Assembly: GCA_021817875.1 (NCBI GenBank)
Contig: JAKAFQ010000128.1
Coordinates: 1 to 9,490 of the forward strand
Direction: 5' to 3'
Length of the DNA: 9,490 nt
DNA from: Pseudomonadota bacterium
Lineage (GTDB): Bacteria > Pseudomonadota > Gammaproteobacteria > Steroidobacterales > Steroidobacteraceae
The position numbers were made by a program, and so were the translations under genes. The notes beneath the pieces are model-generated. The model made no database searches. It worked only from the letters and a program-made list of their open reading frames with translations, and was not told where the DNA came from. This document shows positions 1 to 6,760 of this stretch, piece by piece. The number at the start of each line of letters is the position of its first letter. Position 1 is the first letter of the stretch.

Positions 1-1185
1 AACACGCCAAAAGCTGTAGAGGCAATTCATGCGCTTCAGACCCGGGTGCACACAGAGCCGATTATCAGTTACTACGAAGAAGCCACGCAGGAAATCGAAA
101 AGGTACTCAATATTTTCATTCGGACCAACAGCGGCGGGACTGTTCTTTCATACTCAGATTTGCTCCTATCCATTGCTACCGCCCAATGGGAATGCCGCGA
201 TGCGCGTACAGACATCAACGTACTCGTCGATGCGCTGAATACAACGGGTAATGGGTTTAATTTCTCTAAGGATTTCGTTCTAAAGGCAGGCCTGATGTTG
301 TCCGACATTGCAAGCGTCGGATTCAAGGTGGAGAACTTCGGTCGTGCGAACATGGCTAAGTTGGAGGCCAATTGGCCTCAAGTTTCTGAGGCACTTGGAT
401 TGACGGTGCGACTCGCTGCAAGCTTTGGCCTCTCGCGGGACACCATCAATGCCGATAGCGCGCTGTTGCCCATCGCATACTATCTGCACACTCGGGCGCC
501 AGGAGATGGCTATCTCACGTCGAAGGCCGAAGCGCAGGATCGAGTTAACATCAAACGCTGGTTGATTCGATCGCTGATCAAACCGGGAATTTGGGGAAGC
601 GCGTTGGACGTACTGCTGACGGGTCTGCGCGAAGTCATTCGCGTTGATGGTGTCGATAAGTTCCCATACGACGCTATCGAAAGGGAAATGCGCGTCCGCG
701 CCAAAGGTTTGACGTTTGGCGACGAAGAACTTCAGGAACTCGTGGACGTGAAATACGGAAGTCGTGATCTCTTCGGGCTGATGACGCTACTTTTCCCGTT
801 TGTGGACACCAGGAATCAATTTCACATCGATCATGTCTATCCGCGAGCGGGTTTTCACGCAAAAAGATTGAAGGCGAGCGGTTTCACGCCGGAGCAAATT
901 GAACGCATGCAGGATTGGAAAGAGCGTCTCCCAAATCTCCAACTACTTGGAGGACCCGAGAATCTATCTAAGCAGGACACGATGCCTGAGCAGTGGATCG
1001 CATCGACGTATTCGAATCCAAAGGACCGGATCGACTATGTTGATAGGCACGCGCTCACCGGTGTAACGTCAGATCTCAAAGGTTTCGAGGAGTTCTATGT
1101 GAAGCGTCGCGCGAGACTGTTGGAAAGGATTCGTGCTGTGGTAAACGCACCCGTGTCTGTCCCGGGTAATTCGAGTGGCACCTAG
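1..1185 (+). CDS. DUF262/HNH nuclease, GmrSD-like (5' truncated by window)
   Basis: The frame is open from base 1, so the true start lies upstream; the GTG at 46 is not a credible start. The visible 394 residues begin inside a DUF262 domain: near residues 34-62 they read VLNIFIRTNSGG, then LSYSDLLLSIATAQW, the conserved F-R-N-GGT / DLLLS block of this family. The C-terminal part carries an HNH-type nuclease motif at about residue 274 (FHIDHVYP), followed by LPNLQLL and ENLSKQ, which supply the usual downstream Asn/Lys positions. Known family members include the two halves of GmrSD, a type IV restriction enzyme that cuts modified phage DNA; DUF262 is a nucleotide-dependent module and the HNH part cuts DNA. 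The DUF262 N-terminus with its DGQQR-type motif would be off-window. Codon use is more AT-rich than in later genes, suggesting transfer. The family is well supported; an anti-phage role is inferred. Confidence 0.85.
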   Translation, partial: NTPKAVEAIHALQTRVHTEPIISYYEEATQEIEKVLNIFIRTNSGGTVLSYSDLLLSIATAQWECRDARTDINVLVDALNTTGNGFNFSKDFVLKAGLMLSDIASVGFKVENFGRANMAKLEANWPQVSEALGLTVRLAASFGLSRDTINADSALLPIAYYLHTRAPGDGYLTSKAEAQDRVNIKRWLIRSLIKPGIWGSALDVLLTGLREVIRVDGVDKFPYDAIEREMRVRAKGLTFGDEELQELVDVKYGSRDLFGLMTLLFPFVDTRNQFHIDHVYPRAGFHAKRLKASGFTPEQIERMQDWKERLPNLQLLGGPENLSKQDTMPEQWIASTYSNPKDRIDYVDRHALTGVTSDLKGFEEFYVKRRARLLERIRAVVNAPVSVPGNSSGT

Positions 1186-1218
1186 ATTGCCGGCGTTCCG
1201 TCAGCAAGGCGTTGAGGG

Positions 1219-1431
1219 CGACTGAAAGTCGACCGGTAAAGGCCAGCCGCAGCAGTAAACGAGGGGATACCGTCCAGGCCCCACTCATCGGGCGCGTTAC
1301 ACCGGTAATCCTCGGTGGAGTAAGCCATGCACGTCCGCTCGGACCACTCAGAATGGTGGTTATGGAGCGGATTCTATGTCGCTGAAGGGTCGATAGCGCC
1401 CATCCGTGCGCGTCTCTCCTCGATGGGCTGC
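1219..1431 (+). other. Run of seven consecutive hairpins; candidate structured RNA
   Basis: This noncoding stretch contains perfect or near-perfect stems one after another. H1 is 1219-1231 (CGACT/AGTCG). H2 is 1261-1286 (GAGGGG with CCCC-A-CTC, one bulge). H3 is 1300-1317 (CACCG/CGGTG). H4 is 1333-1344 (GTCCG/CGGAC). H5 is 1343-1360 (ACCAC/GTGGT, sharing two bases with H4). H6 is 1366-1383 (AGCG/CGCT). H7 is 1396-1431 (GCCCATC/GATGGGC, extended by two pairs past a bulged T, 17-nt loop). ACCGGTAA occurs twice, at 1232-1239 and 1301-1308. No plausible protein is encoded on either strand, and I could not match it to tRNA, rRNA or a known riboswitch. It could be a small RNA, an IS noncoding end or a group II intron relic. 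The strand is arbitrary, since DNA palindromes look the same on both strands. Confidence 0.35.
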
Positions 1432-1713
1432 GCAAGAGTTTGCACCATTGAACTCAAAGCGGGTGCGGAAGCATGGTAATGGGAATCGGCCGTCCGTATA
1501 GAAATTCGTTCGGAACTTTAATGTCTTAAACGGGACGGGGCGTTTGAAAAGACTCTATTGGCCAGTGTCGCCTGGAATATGCGTCTTTTCGCGTTCGGCG
1601 CTACATGACTTTAATGGCCGTTTCCAACGGTAGATACGGACATTTGTGGCATGTAATTAAAGTCGCATTCACGGGAATGAAATCGGTCCTCTCAGGATGC
1701 AAGGGTTGAGTCA
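1432..1713. other. Gene-free stretch with degenerate ACTTTAAT-type repeats
   Basis: No coding sequence is supported here. The stretch contains degenerate copies of an ACTTTAAT motif: GGAACTTTAATGTC near 1512-1525, ATGACTTTAATGGCC at 1605-1619, and a better copy on the other strand at 1648-1665. The motif recurs around 4731 and 6761, so I read this as eroded insertion-sequence end material. The last 50 bases should hold the promoter of the downstream endonuclease gene, but no clear -35/-10 pair was found. Confidence 0.4.
1648..1665 (+). repeat. Diverged copy A of the intergenic repeat
   Basis: It reads GGCATGTAATTAAAGTCG, identical to bases 4732-4748 except for one inserted T and therefore in the same orientation as copy B. 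It is followed within a few bases by CATTCACGGGAA, which resembles GATTTGCACGGGAA downstream of copy B, so the homology extends past the core. Copies A and B together flank the endonuclease gene and the IS1634-type transposase as direct repeats. Confidence 0.6.
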
Positions 1714-2580
1714 ATGAGACGGCAAAGCGGTCTCCTTGAGGACCTGATAGCGATCACCACGCGGATGTCCTGGCAAGCAGGCGTGACCGCGGCAGTTCTG
1801 TCTTGGGCAGCCCTGCATTTCGCCGCGGTGCACTTCAGTGCTTCCAGGGCGGCGACGAGCGTGGGTGAACTCGGCCCGTACGCCGCCCGCAGCCTTGTGG
1901 GCATGATGGCCACTCTGCTTCAATACGTCATCCCTGTCTGCTTCCTCATGGGAGCGCTGGCCTCGCGACTTACGCAGTCGCAGGCTCGTGGACTATTCAG
2001 GCTGGCGCGGCTCGGAGGACCGGAGGCCGTGAGGCGCATGACGTGGCGGGAATTCGAACAACTGGTAGGGCAAGTCCTTCGCGTTAGGGGCTATGACGTG
2101 ACGCGCAGCGAGCCTGGACCGGACGGCGGCGTCGATCTGGTGGCCACGAAGGGCTCAGAGCGAGTACTCGTGCAGTGCAAGCATTGGCGCGCCCAAAGGG
2201 TCGGCGTCAAGGTGGTGCGGGAACTCCACGGTGTAGTGGCGGCTCAGGGCGCCAGCGGAGGATACGTGGTGACCTCCGGCGTCTTTACTCAAGAGGCATG
2301 GTCATTCGCTCAAACGTGCAATGTCGAGCTCGTGGATGGCGAGAAGCTCGGCTCTCTCATTCGGGAAGTCGACGGAAGAGTCGCGAATGGGCGCACGCAT
2401 GCAGATGGCGGCATCCTGGATCAAGCGCAGCGCACACCAGATTCAGCGAGGCCACCGTGTCCACAGTGTGGCTCGGCAATGGCAAGGCGCACGGCAAGGC
2501 GAGGTTCACAGGCCGGGGTGCAATTCTGGGGTTGTTCGCGGTTTCCACGCTGCCGCGGGACCAGACCATACAAGCCATGA
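1714..2580 (+). CDS. Membrane-anchored Mrr-type restriction endonuclease with zinc finger
   Basis: The 288-residue protein has three parts. The N-terminus has two hydrophobic segments (about 22-43 and 62-84), predicting a membrane anchor. Residues about 108-216 form an Mrr_cat (PD-(D/E)XK) nuclease domain: MTWREFEQLV, then GPDGGVDLV with D141, then LVQCKHW with Q154 and K156, the D...QxK core of Mrr enzymes. The C-terminus (249-283) is a topoisomerase-type C4 zinc finger with C249, C252, C274 and C280 and the typical FWGCSRFPRCRGT ending. Mrr-like enzymes are type IV nucleases that cleave methylated DNA; the membrane-tethered version with a C-terminal zinc finger is a recurrent bacterial architecture whose substrate I do not know. 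The ATG at 1714 is preceded by AAGGG (1701-1705) at suitable spacing. All catalytic residues are present, so it appears intact. It sits 528 bp downstream of another nuclease gene, so a shared defence role is plausible but inferred. Confidence 0.9.
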   Translation: MRRQSGLLEDLIAITTRMSWQAGVTAAVLSWAALHFAAVHFSASRAATSVGELGPYAARSLVGMMATLLQYVIPVCFLMGALASRLTQSQARGLFRLARLGGPEAVRRMTWREFEQLVGQVLRVRGYDVTRSEPGPDGGVDLVATKGSERVLVQCKHWRAQRVGVKVVRELHGVVAAQGASGGYVVTSGVFTQEAWSFAQTCNVELVDGEKLGSLIREVDGRVANGRTHADGGILDQAQRTPDSARPPCPQCGSAMARRTARRGSQAGVQFWGCSRFPRCRGTRPYKP

Positions 2581-2738
2581 GGTGCGATAGACAGCCTCAT
2601 CCTGAGCACGTCCCGCGTTCCGTCTAATGAAGTTCTCTCCCTCGCCGAAGCGTGAGGTAGTCAGCAGAGACTGATTTTGCCGAGGTTTCGTGCGATGGGG
2701 CGAGTAGATTTTGGCGCAGAAATGTAGGCACTAAAGAG

Positions 2739-2767
2739 TTGCATCTCTAGTATGGATACGCTATATT
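2739..2767 (+). promoter_or_regulatory. Possible sigma-70 promoter of the transposase gene
   Basis: TTGCAT (2739-2744) and TATATT (2762-2767) are separated by 17 bases. The -10 matches the consensus at five of six positions and the -35 at three. Transcription would begin about at the start codon at 2775, giving a leaderless or nearly leaderless message, in keeping with the weak Shine-Dalgarno sequence there. It lies just inside the presumed left end of the insertion sequence. Moderate to low confidence. Confidence 0.35.
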
Positions 2768-2774
2768 CGGCGGA

Positions 2775-4514
2775 ATGTCGCAACGAGGTGGCGCTGTTCA
2801 TGTCGTCACCACACGGCGCCGCTACAAAGGCCGTGTGTACGCGACGCATCTGCTGAGAAGAAGCTACCGCGAGGGGGAGAAGGTCAAGAACGAGACCGTC
2901 GGCAACCTCTCGCATCTGCCCGAGCCCTTGATCGAGGTGATCCGCCGCGCGCTGCGCGGGGAGACCTTCGTGCCCGTTGGAGAGCGGCTGCAGGTCGTGC
3001 GCTCCTTGCCCCACGGGCACGTGCAGGCGGTACGCATGGCGATGCAACGTTTGGGCTTTGAGTCGCTGATCGCCTCGCGCGAGAGCCCCGAGCGGGAGCG
3101 AGTGTGCGCGATGGTGGCCGCGCGAGTATTGGCACCGCACACGAAGCTGGCGACCACGCGCTGGTGGGGCACGACGACGCTGGCTGAGGAGTATGGAGTC
3201 GCAGAGGCCGACGAGAACGATCTGTATGCGGCGATGGACTGGCTGCTCGAGCGCCAGGGGGCGATCGAGAAAAAGCTCGCCGCCCGACACCTCGAGGAAG
3301 GCGCGCTCGCCCTCTATGACCTGTCCTCGAGCTACTTCGAGGGCACGCACTGTCCGCTGGCGAAGATCGGGCACAATCGCGACGAGAAGAAGAACAAGCT
3401 CCAGGTCAACTATGGGCTGCTCACGAGTCGGGCGGGATGCCCGGTGGCGGTGTCGGTCTATGAGGGCAACACGGCCGGTGCCAAGACGCTGATGCCGGAG
3501 GTCAAAAAGCTCCGGGAGGAGTTCGGCCTCGAGCAGGTGGTGCTCATCGGAGATCGAGGGATGATCTCGCACAAGGCGATCCAGGAGCTGAAGCAGCTCG
3601 AGGGCTTCGGCTGGATCACGGCGCTCAAGAGCGGTCAGATCCGCTCGCTTCTCGAGGGCGAGACGCTGCAGCTCGGGCTCTTTGATGAGCGCAATCTCCT
3701 GGAGCTCACCCACCACCCCGATTACCCCGGCGAGCGACTCGTCGCCTGCCGCAATCCGCAGCTCGCAAAGCTGCGGGCCCACAAGCGCCAGGCGCTCCTC
3801 GAGGCGACGCAGAAGGAGCTCGAGAAGGTGCGCGAGCGCGTGCAGCGCGGCCGGTTGAAAGGCCAGGCCGCGATCGGACTACGAGTCGGCCGTGTGCTCA
3901 ACAAGTACAAGGTCGGCAAGCACTTCGCCCTGGATATCACAGAGAAGAGCTTCAAGTTCCATCTGCTCGATGAGCAGATCGCCGCCGAGGCGGCGCTCGA
4001 TGGGATCTATGTAATCCGCACCAGCATCCCGAAGAAGCAGATGTCAGCGGCCGATGCGGTCAGGAACTACAAGGCGCTCGCGAACGTCGAACGCGCCTTC
4101 CGCGCGCTGAAGACCGTGGACCTCAAGGTGCGTCCGATCCACCATCGCCTCGAAACGCGTGTGCGCGCGCACATCTTCCTGTGCATGCTGGCCTACTACG
4201 TCGAGTGGCATCTGCTCGAGGCGTGGCGTCCCATGCTCTTTGCCGATGAGGATCAGGCGGCGAAGGCCAACCGCGATCCGGTCGCCCCGGCGGAGCGCTC
4301 CGAGGAGGCGCTGCAGAAAGTCAGCACCCACGCCCTCCCTGACGGCACGCCAGCACACAGCTTCCGCACCCTCCTCGAAGACCTGTCCTCGATCGTGCGC
4401 AACACCTGCCGCACTCCCGGTCCCCTCGAGCGCACGGGCCCCTTCGATCTGCTCACCACTCCCACGCGGCTACAGCGTCGCGCCCTGGAGCTGATCGACA
4501 CGATCACCCCGTAG
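2775..4514 (+). CDS. IS1634-family DDE transposase
   Basis: This 579-residue protein is a full-length transposase of the IS1634 family (IS4-like DDE superfamily). The catalytic residues can be read directly: D182 in ALYDLSSSYFEG, D260 in VLIGDRGM, and E439 in ALANVERAFRALK, the last being the characteristic E..R..K block. The N-terminal 170 residues are the family's DNA-binding region, and a charged coiled-coil-like insertion (about 330-360) precedes the second half. The frame is uninterrupted and no catalytic residue is missing, so the element may be active. The ATG at 2775 is chosen because the family starts close to the VTTRRRYKGRVY block and no other in-frame ATG lies near; the ribosome site before it is weak. 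A 373-codon antisense reading frame covers the first part of the gene and is treated as a shadow. Confidence 0.95.
   Translation: MSQRGGAVHVVTTRRRYKGRVYATHLLRRSYREGEKVKNETVGNLSHLPEPLIEVIRRALRGETFVPVGERLQVVRSLPHGHVQAVRMAMQRLGFESLIASRESPERERVCAMVAARVLAPHTKLATTRWWGTTTLAEEYGVAEADENDLYAAMDWLLERQGAIEKKLAARHLEEGALALYDLSSSYFEGTHCPLAKIGHNRDEKKNKLQVNYGLLTSRAGCPVAVSVYEGNTAGAKTLMPEVKKLREEFGLEQVVLIGDRGMISHKAIQELKQLEGFGWITALKSGQIRSLLEGETLQLGLFDERNLLELTHHPDYPGERLVACRNPQLAKLRAHKRQALLEATQKELEKVRERVQRGRLKGQAAIGLRVGRVLNKYKVGKHFALDITEKSFKFHLLDEQIAAEAALDGIYVIRTSIPKKQMSAADAVRNYKALANVERAFRALKTVDLKVRPIHHRLETRVRAHIFLCMLAYYVEWHLLEAWRPMLFADEDQAAKANRDPVAPAERSEEALQKVSTHALPDGTPAHSFRTLLEDLSSIVRNTCRTPGPLERTGPFDLLTTPTRLQRRALELIDTITP
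2775..4514 (+). mobile_element. IS1634-family insertion sequence (minimum extent; ends not located)
   Basis: A single-gene insertion sequence defined here only by its transposase. I compared 2581-2774 with the reverse complement of 4515-4670 by eye and found no convincing terminal inverted repeat or target-site duplication, so the true ends lie somewhere in those flanks. The insertion separates the mrr-like gene from the fic region and has not visibly broken a reading frame. Confidence 0.6.
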
Positions 4515-4672
4515 ACAGAAACCGCGCGCCGCCATCAACGCCATGTTGCTGAAATCGAAGGGAAACTCACTCTACCGACCGGGCGAACTTCCGCCTAAAC
4601 GCGACCACCGCGACGTTCGCACCGCCCCCCGCAACCCCTGTCGACTGCGCCTCCGCCGATCCATACCGCTAC
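4515..4672. other. Gene-free GC-rich stretch after the transposase
   Basis: It probably contains the right end of the IS1634-type element. No strong terminator hairpin, RNA gene or supported reading frame was seen here. Confidence 0.4.
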
Positions 4673-4714
4673 TTGATTTTCACACCGCCCAGGACCGACG
4701 ATTTTCACGACGCC
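4673..4714 (+). repeat. Two GATTTTCAC direct repeats, 25 bp apart
   Basis: TTGATTTTCACACCGCC (4673-4689) and ACGATTTTCACGACGCC (4698-4714) are imperfect 17-bp direct repeats sharing GATTTTCAC and a terminal GCC, exactly 25 bases apart. Spacing and wording resemble the multiple transposase-binding repeats found at IS21-family ends; that comparison is from memory. They lie immediately before repeat copy B. Confidence 0.5.
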
Positions 4715-4730
4715 GGTAACAATTGATTGC

Positions 4731-4751
4731 GGGCATGAATTAAAGTCGTTT
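4731..4751 (+). repeat. Left arm (copy B) of a perfect 21-bp inverted repeat around fic
   Basis: The 21 bases beginning GGGCATGAATTAAAG and ending TCGTTT are the exact reverse complement of 6761-6781. Related sequence continues outwards: both arms are followed on the outside by an ACAATTGA-like word (4719-4726 here; 6782-6790 on the other side). The segment between the outer edges is 2,051 bp and contains the fic gene. A GCGATTTGCACGGGAA motif follows at 4761-4776. I read these as insertion-sequence ends, possibly IS21-like. Confidence 0.75.
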
Positions 4752-4970
4752 GCTGAGCGTGCGATTTGCACGGGAAATTTTGCTGATTCCTGGGCCCTCT
4801 CGATCCAAAGAAGGTACTCAAGTCGAGGGCGACCACCCATTCCCACGTGAATCGGAACGCAACGATTTCGGTGCCAGGACGCGACGACCGAGCTCAGAAG
4901 CTCACACCCATCGACGACAGGATTTCCGCGATGCCGGTGGATCGAACATTTGATGTGCTTGCCGGCATTT

Positions 4971-5066
4971 TGATCAGCTAATCGGAATGATTAGGAACTG
5001 GTTTTCTAATGCGCGGCATATCAATTTGCTCCTCAAAATGATAAGCTAATCACATTTTTCATCATT
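4971..5066. promoter_or_regulatory. Palindrome-rich operator/promoter region of the fic gene
   Basis: This AT-rich segment differs sharply from its GC-rich surroundings. CTAATC-GGAAT-GATTAG (4978-4994) is a perfect inverted repeat with 6-bp arms. TGATCAGCTAATC (4971-4983) and TGATAAGCTAATC (5039-5051) are 12/13 identical direct repeats 68 bases apart. AATGAT (5037-5042) and ATCATT (5061-5066) form another inverted pair, and ATTAG/CTAAT (4990-5010) a third. The recurring CTAATCA/TGATTAG half-site ends within 30 bases of the fic start codon, so binding by the encoded N-terminal winged helix (autoregulation) is a natural inference. No confident -35/-10 pair was found. Confidence 0.5.
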
Positions 5067-5080
5067 CCGAAAGCCAGCTC

Positions 5081-6451
5081 ATGGCTCATCGCGACCTCCC
5101 TGCTCAGATTATCGACCTCCTCGGAGCGGCTGGCGTCATCGGCCTGTCGGCCGATGACCTCGTGGCCGCCGCGCGCGTGAGCCGCCCGACCGTCAATCGC
5201 GCGCTCAAGCACCTGGTCGATGCCGGCCAGCTGGTCCGCTCGGGCGCAAGTCGCAGCACCCGGTACCGTCTGGCCGCCGCGGCGTCCAACCGTGCGCCTC
5301 GCGCGGGCGCACCCCAGCCTCCGCAGACCCAATCGTCCGGGCTTCGGCTAAGCCTCGCAGCCGATGCGCTGCTGGCCGAACTGCGCGCCCCGCTGAGTGC
5401 GCGTACGCCCGTGGGCTATCGGCGCGAGTTCATCGATGACTACCGGCCAAATGAATCCTACCTGCTCGGCAAAGGAATGGCGGAAACGCTCTATGCGGAA
5501 GGCCGCTCCGCCGATCAGCAACCGGCCGGCACCTATGCCAGACGGGTCCTCGAGCAGCTGCTCATTGATCTCTCGTGGAATTCCTCGCGCCTGGAAGGCA
5601 ACAGGTTCAACCTGCTCGATACCCGCGAACTCTTTGCCCGCGGAGAGGCCAATCCCGACGACCGGGATGCCCTCATGCTGCTCAATCACAAGGAGGCAAT
5701 TGAGTTCATGGTCGATGCGGTGCCCGAGCAGGGCATCACGGTTCCGGTCGCGCGCAATCTGCACAGCGTGCTCATGCAGGGGCTGCTCGCGGATGATCTG
5801 GCCGTGGGCGCGATCCGCCGCCGGATCGTCAACATCGAACAATCAGTTTACACCCCGACGCAGGTGCCCACGCTCCTCGAGGAGATGCTGGGGGAGATCA
5901 TAGAGAAGGCCCGCCTCATCAAAAACCCGATCGAGGCGGCCTTCTTTCTGTGGGTTCAGATCGCCTATCTGCAACCCTTCGAAGACGGTAACAAGCGCAT
6001 GAGCCGGCTCTCCGCGAATCTGCCCCTGTTTCTGACCAACTGTGCCCCGCTGCCGTTTTTGGATGTGGAGGTCGAGGACTACGCCTACGCGATGCTCGGC
6101 GTCTATGAGCGCCATGATCCGCGGATCGCCGCGGAGCTGTTTGAATGGACCTACCGCCGATCGATCGCAAAGTATCAGGTCATCCGGGTGGCGATGGGCG
6201 CGCCTGATCTGCTTCGCGCGCGCTACCGAGCCCGGATCCGTGAGCTGATCCAGCGTGTCGTGGCCGGCGAGGGGTTGGATGAGGCGCTCACGAGCGGGGA
6301 GGTTGCAGAGCCGGACAAAGCCGCGGTGCATGAGATCGTAATTCGAGAGCTTGAAAACCTGCAGACCTACAATTGCGCACGATTTCATCTCGTCCCTGGA
6401 GTGGTGGAACGCTGGATCGGGGCCGGGCGCCCGACCACGAGCCGAGGGTGA
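5081..6451 (+). CDS. Winged-helix/Fic-domain protein with degenerate Fic motif
   Basis: The 456-residue protein starts with a winged helix-turn-helix (about 6-64; SADDLVAAARVSRPTVNRALKHL, then a GxSRSTRY wing), followed by an Ala/Pro-rich linker and a Fic domain. SSRLEGN (168-174) matches the (S/T)xxxE(G/N) inhibitory motif that blocks ATP binding in self-inhibited Fic proteins. The Fic motif, normally HPFx(D/E)GNGRxxR, reads LQPFEDGNKRMSR at 297-309: the catalytic His is Gln (Q298, codon CAA at 5972-5974) and the second Gly is Lys. Fic enzymes normally transfer AMP or another phosphate-containing group to a hydroxyl, with His as general base; this protein may lack that activity, use another chemistry, or act as a regulator. 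I recall Fic homologues with a similar YLQPF...NKRxSR block, so this may be a subfamily trait rather than a mutation. The ATG at 5081 has only a weak ribosome site. No antitoxin gene lies beside it. Confidence 0.85.
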   Translation: MAHRDLPAQIIDLLGAAGVIGLSADDLVAAARVSRPTVNRALKHLVDAGQLVRSGASRSTRYRLAAAASNRAPRAGAPQPPQTQSSGLRLSLAADALLAELRAPLSARTPVGYRREFIDDYRPNESYLLGKGMAETLYAEGRSADQQPAGTYARRVLEQLLIDLSWNSSRLEGNRFNLLDTRELFARGEANPDDRDALMLLNHKEAIEFMVDAVPEQGITVPVARNLHSVLMQGLLADDLAVGAIRRRIVNIEQSVYTPTQVPTLLEEMLGEIIEKARLIKNPIEAAFFLWVQIAYLQPFEDGNKRMSRLSANLPLFLTNCAPLPFLDVEVEDYAYAMLGVYERHDPRIAAELFEWTYRRSIAKYQVIRVAMGAPDLLRARYRARIRELIQRVVAGEGLDEALTSGEVAEPDKAAVHEIVIRELENLQTYNCARFHLVPGVVERWIGAGRPTTSRG

Positions 6452-6641
6452 TGCCCGGGCCGCCGCACTTTACCTGGCTGGCGCCCGATCCAGAGGACGC
6501 AGGTTTATTTTCCGCGAGGAGATTTTCTCCCCGAAAAGCCACTTTGTTTCAGTCCCACACGTGCGCGGTACATGCGGGGCGTTGCTGAAGCGACAGGCTC
6601 AAGCACAGGCCGTTCGCTACATAATCCCGAAATGACTATAT
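6452..6641. other. Gene-free stretch downstream of fic
   Basis: Several short reading frames cross this stretch but none has a recognisable domain or ribosome site. No terminator with a T-tract was seen directly after the fic stop codon. Confidence 0.35.
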
Positions 6642-6686
6642 TCCCGCTGAGGCAGCCGCCTCCGCCGGGATCGGGGCGATCGGCGG
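6642..6686. other. Two mutually exclusive hairpins
   Basis: Stem 1 (6642-6670) pairs TCCCG with CGGGA and, inside it, GAGGC with GCCTC around an AGCC loop. Stem 2 (6662-6686) pairs CCGCC with GGCGG and, inside it, GATCG with CGATC around a GGG loop. Bases 6662-6670 belong to both, so only one can form at a time. No T-run follows on either strand, so a simple intrinsic terminator is unlikely; a REP-like palindrome or a switch-like RNA are alternatives. Confidence 0.4.
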
Positions 6687-6696
6687 AAACCCAAGT

Positions 6697-6713
6697 AACG
6701 ACTTTAGAATGGC
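6697..6713 (+). repeat. Degenerate inner copy of the ACTTTA repeat
   Basis: AACGACTTTAGAATGGC resembles the right arm at 6761-6781 and the ATGACTTTAATGGCC word at 1605-1619. An array of spaced degenerate copies beside a terminal repeat is typical of multi-site insertion-sequence ends. Confidence 0.4.
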
Positions 6714-6760
6714 TGGTCGCCCGGGACAGCGAAATCTCAGGAGCGACTTGTGCGTCCAGG

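Noticed and set aside
1219..1431. tRNA or rRNA fragment in the hairpin region
   Set aside because: No GGTTCGA-type T-loop, cloverleaf or recognisable rRNA segment could be found.
1076..1435. Minus-strand frame of 119 codons across the hairpin region
   Set aside because: It overlaps the end of the DUF262 gene and has no recognisable domain; the hairpins explain the region better than coding does.
2661..3782. Long minus-strand reading frame (373 codons) antisense to the transposase
   Set aside because: It lies mostly opposite a clearly recognised DDE transposase, shows no domain, and has the Leu/Arg-rich composition expected from the complement of a GC-rich gene.
2581..4670. Terminal inverted repeats of the IS1634-type element
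   Set aside because: The best pairing I found (near 2697 versus 4600, about 7 of 13 matches) is no better than chance, so no ends are called.
5843..6388. Minus-strand frame of 181 codons opposite fic
   Set aside because: Shadow of the fic gene; no domain and antisense to its most conserved motif.
5081..6451. Fic gene as part of a classical Fic/Doc toxin-antitoxin pair
   Set aside because: No small antitoxin gene lies on either side within several hundred bases, and an inhibitory motif is present within the protein itself.
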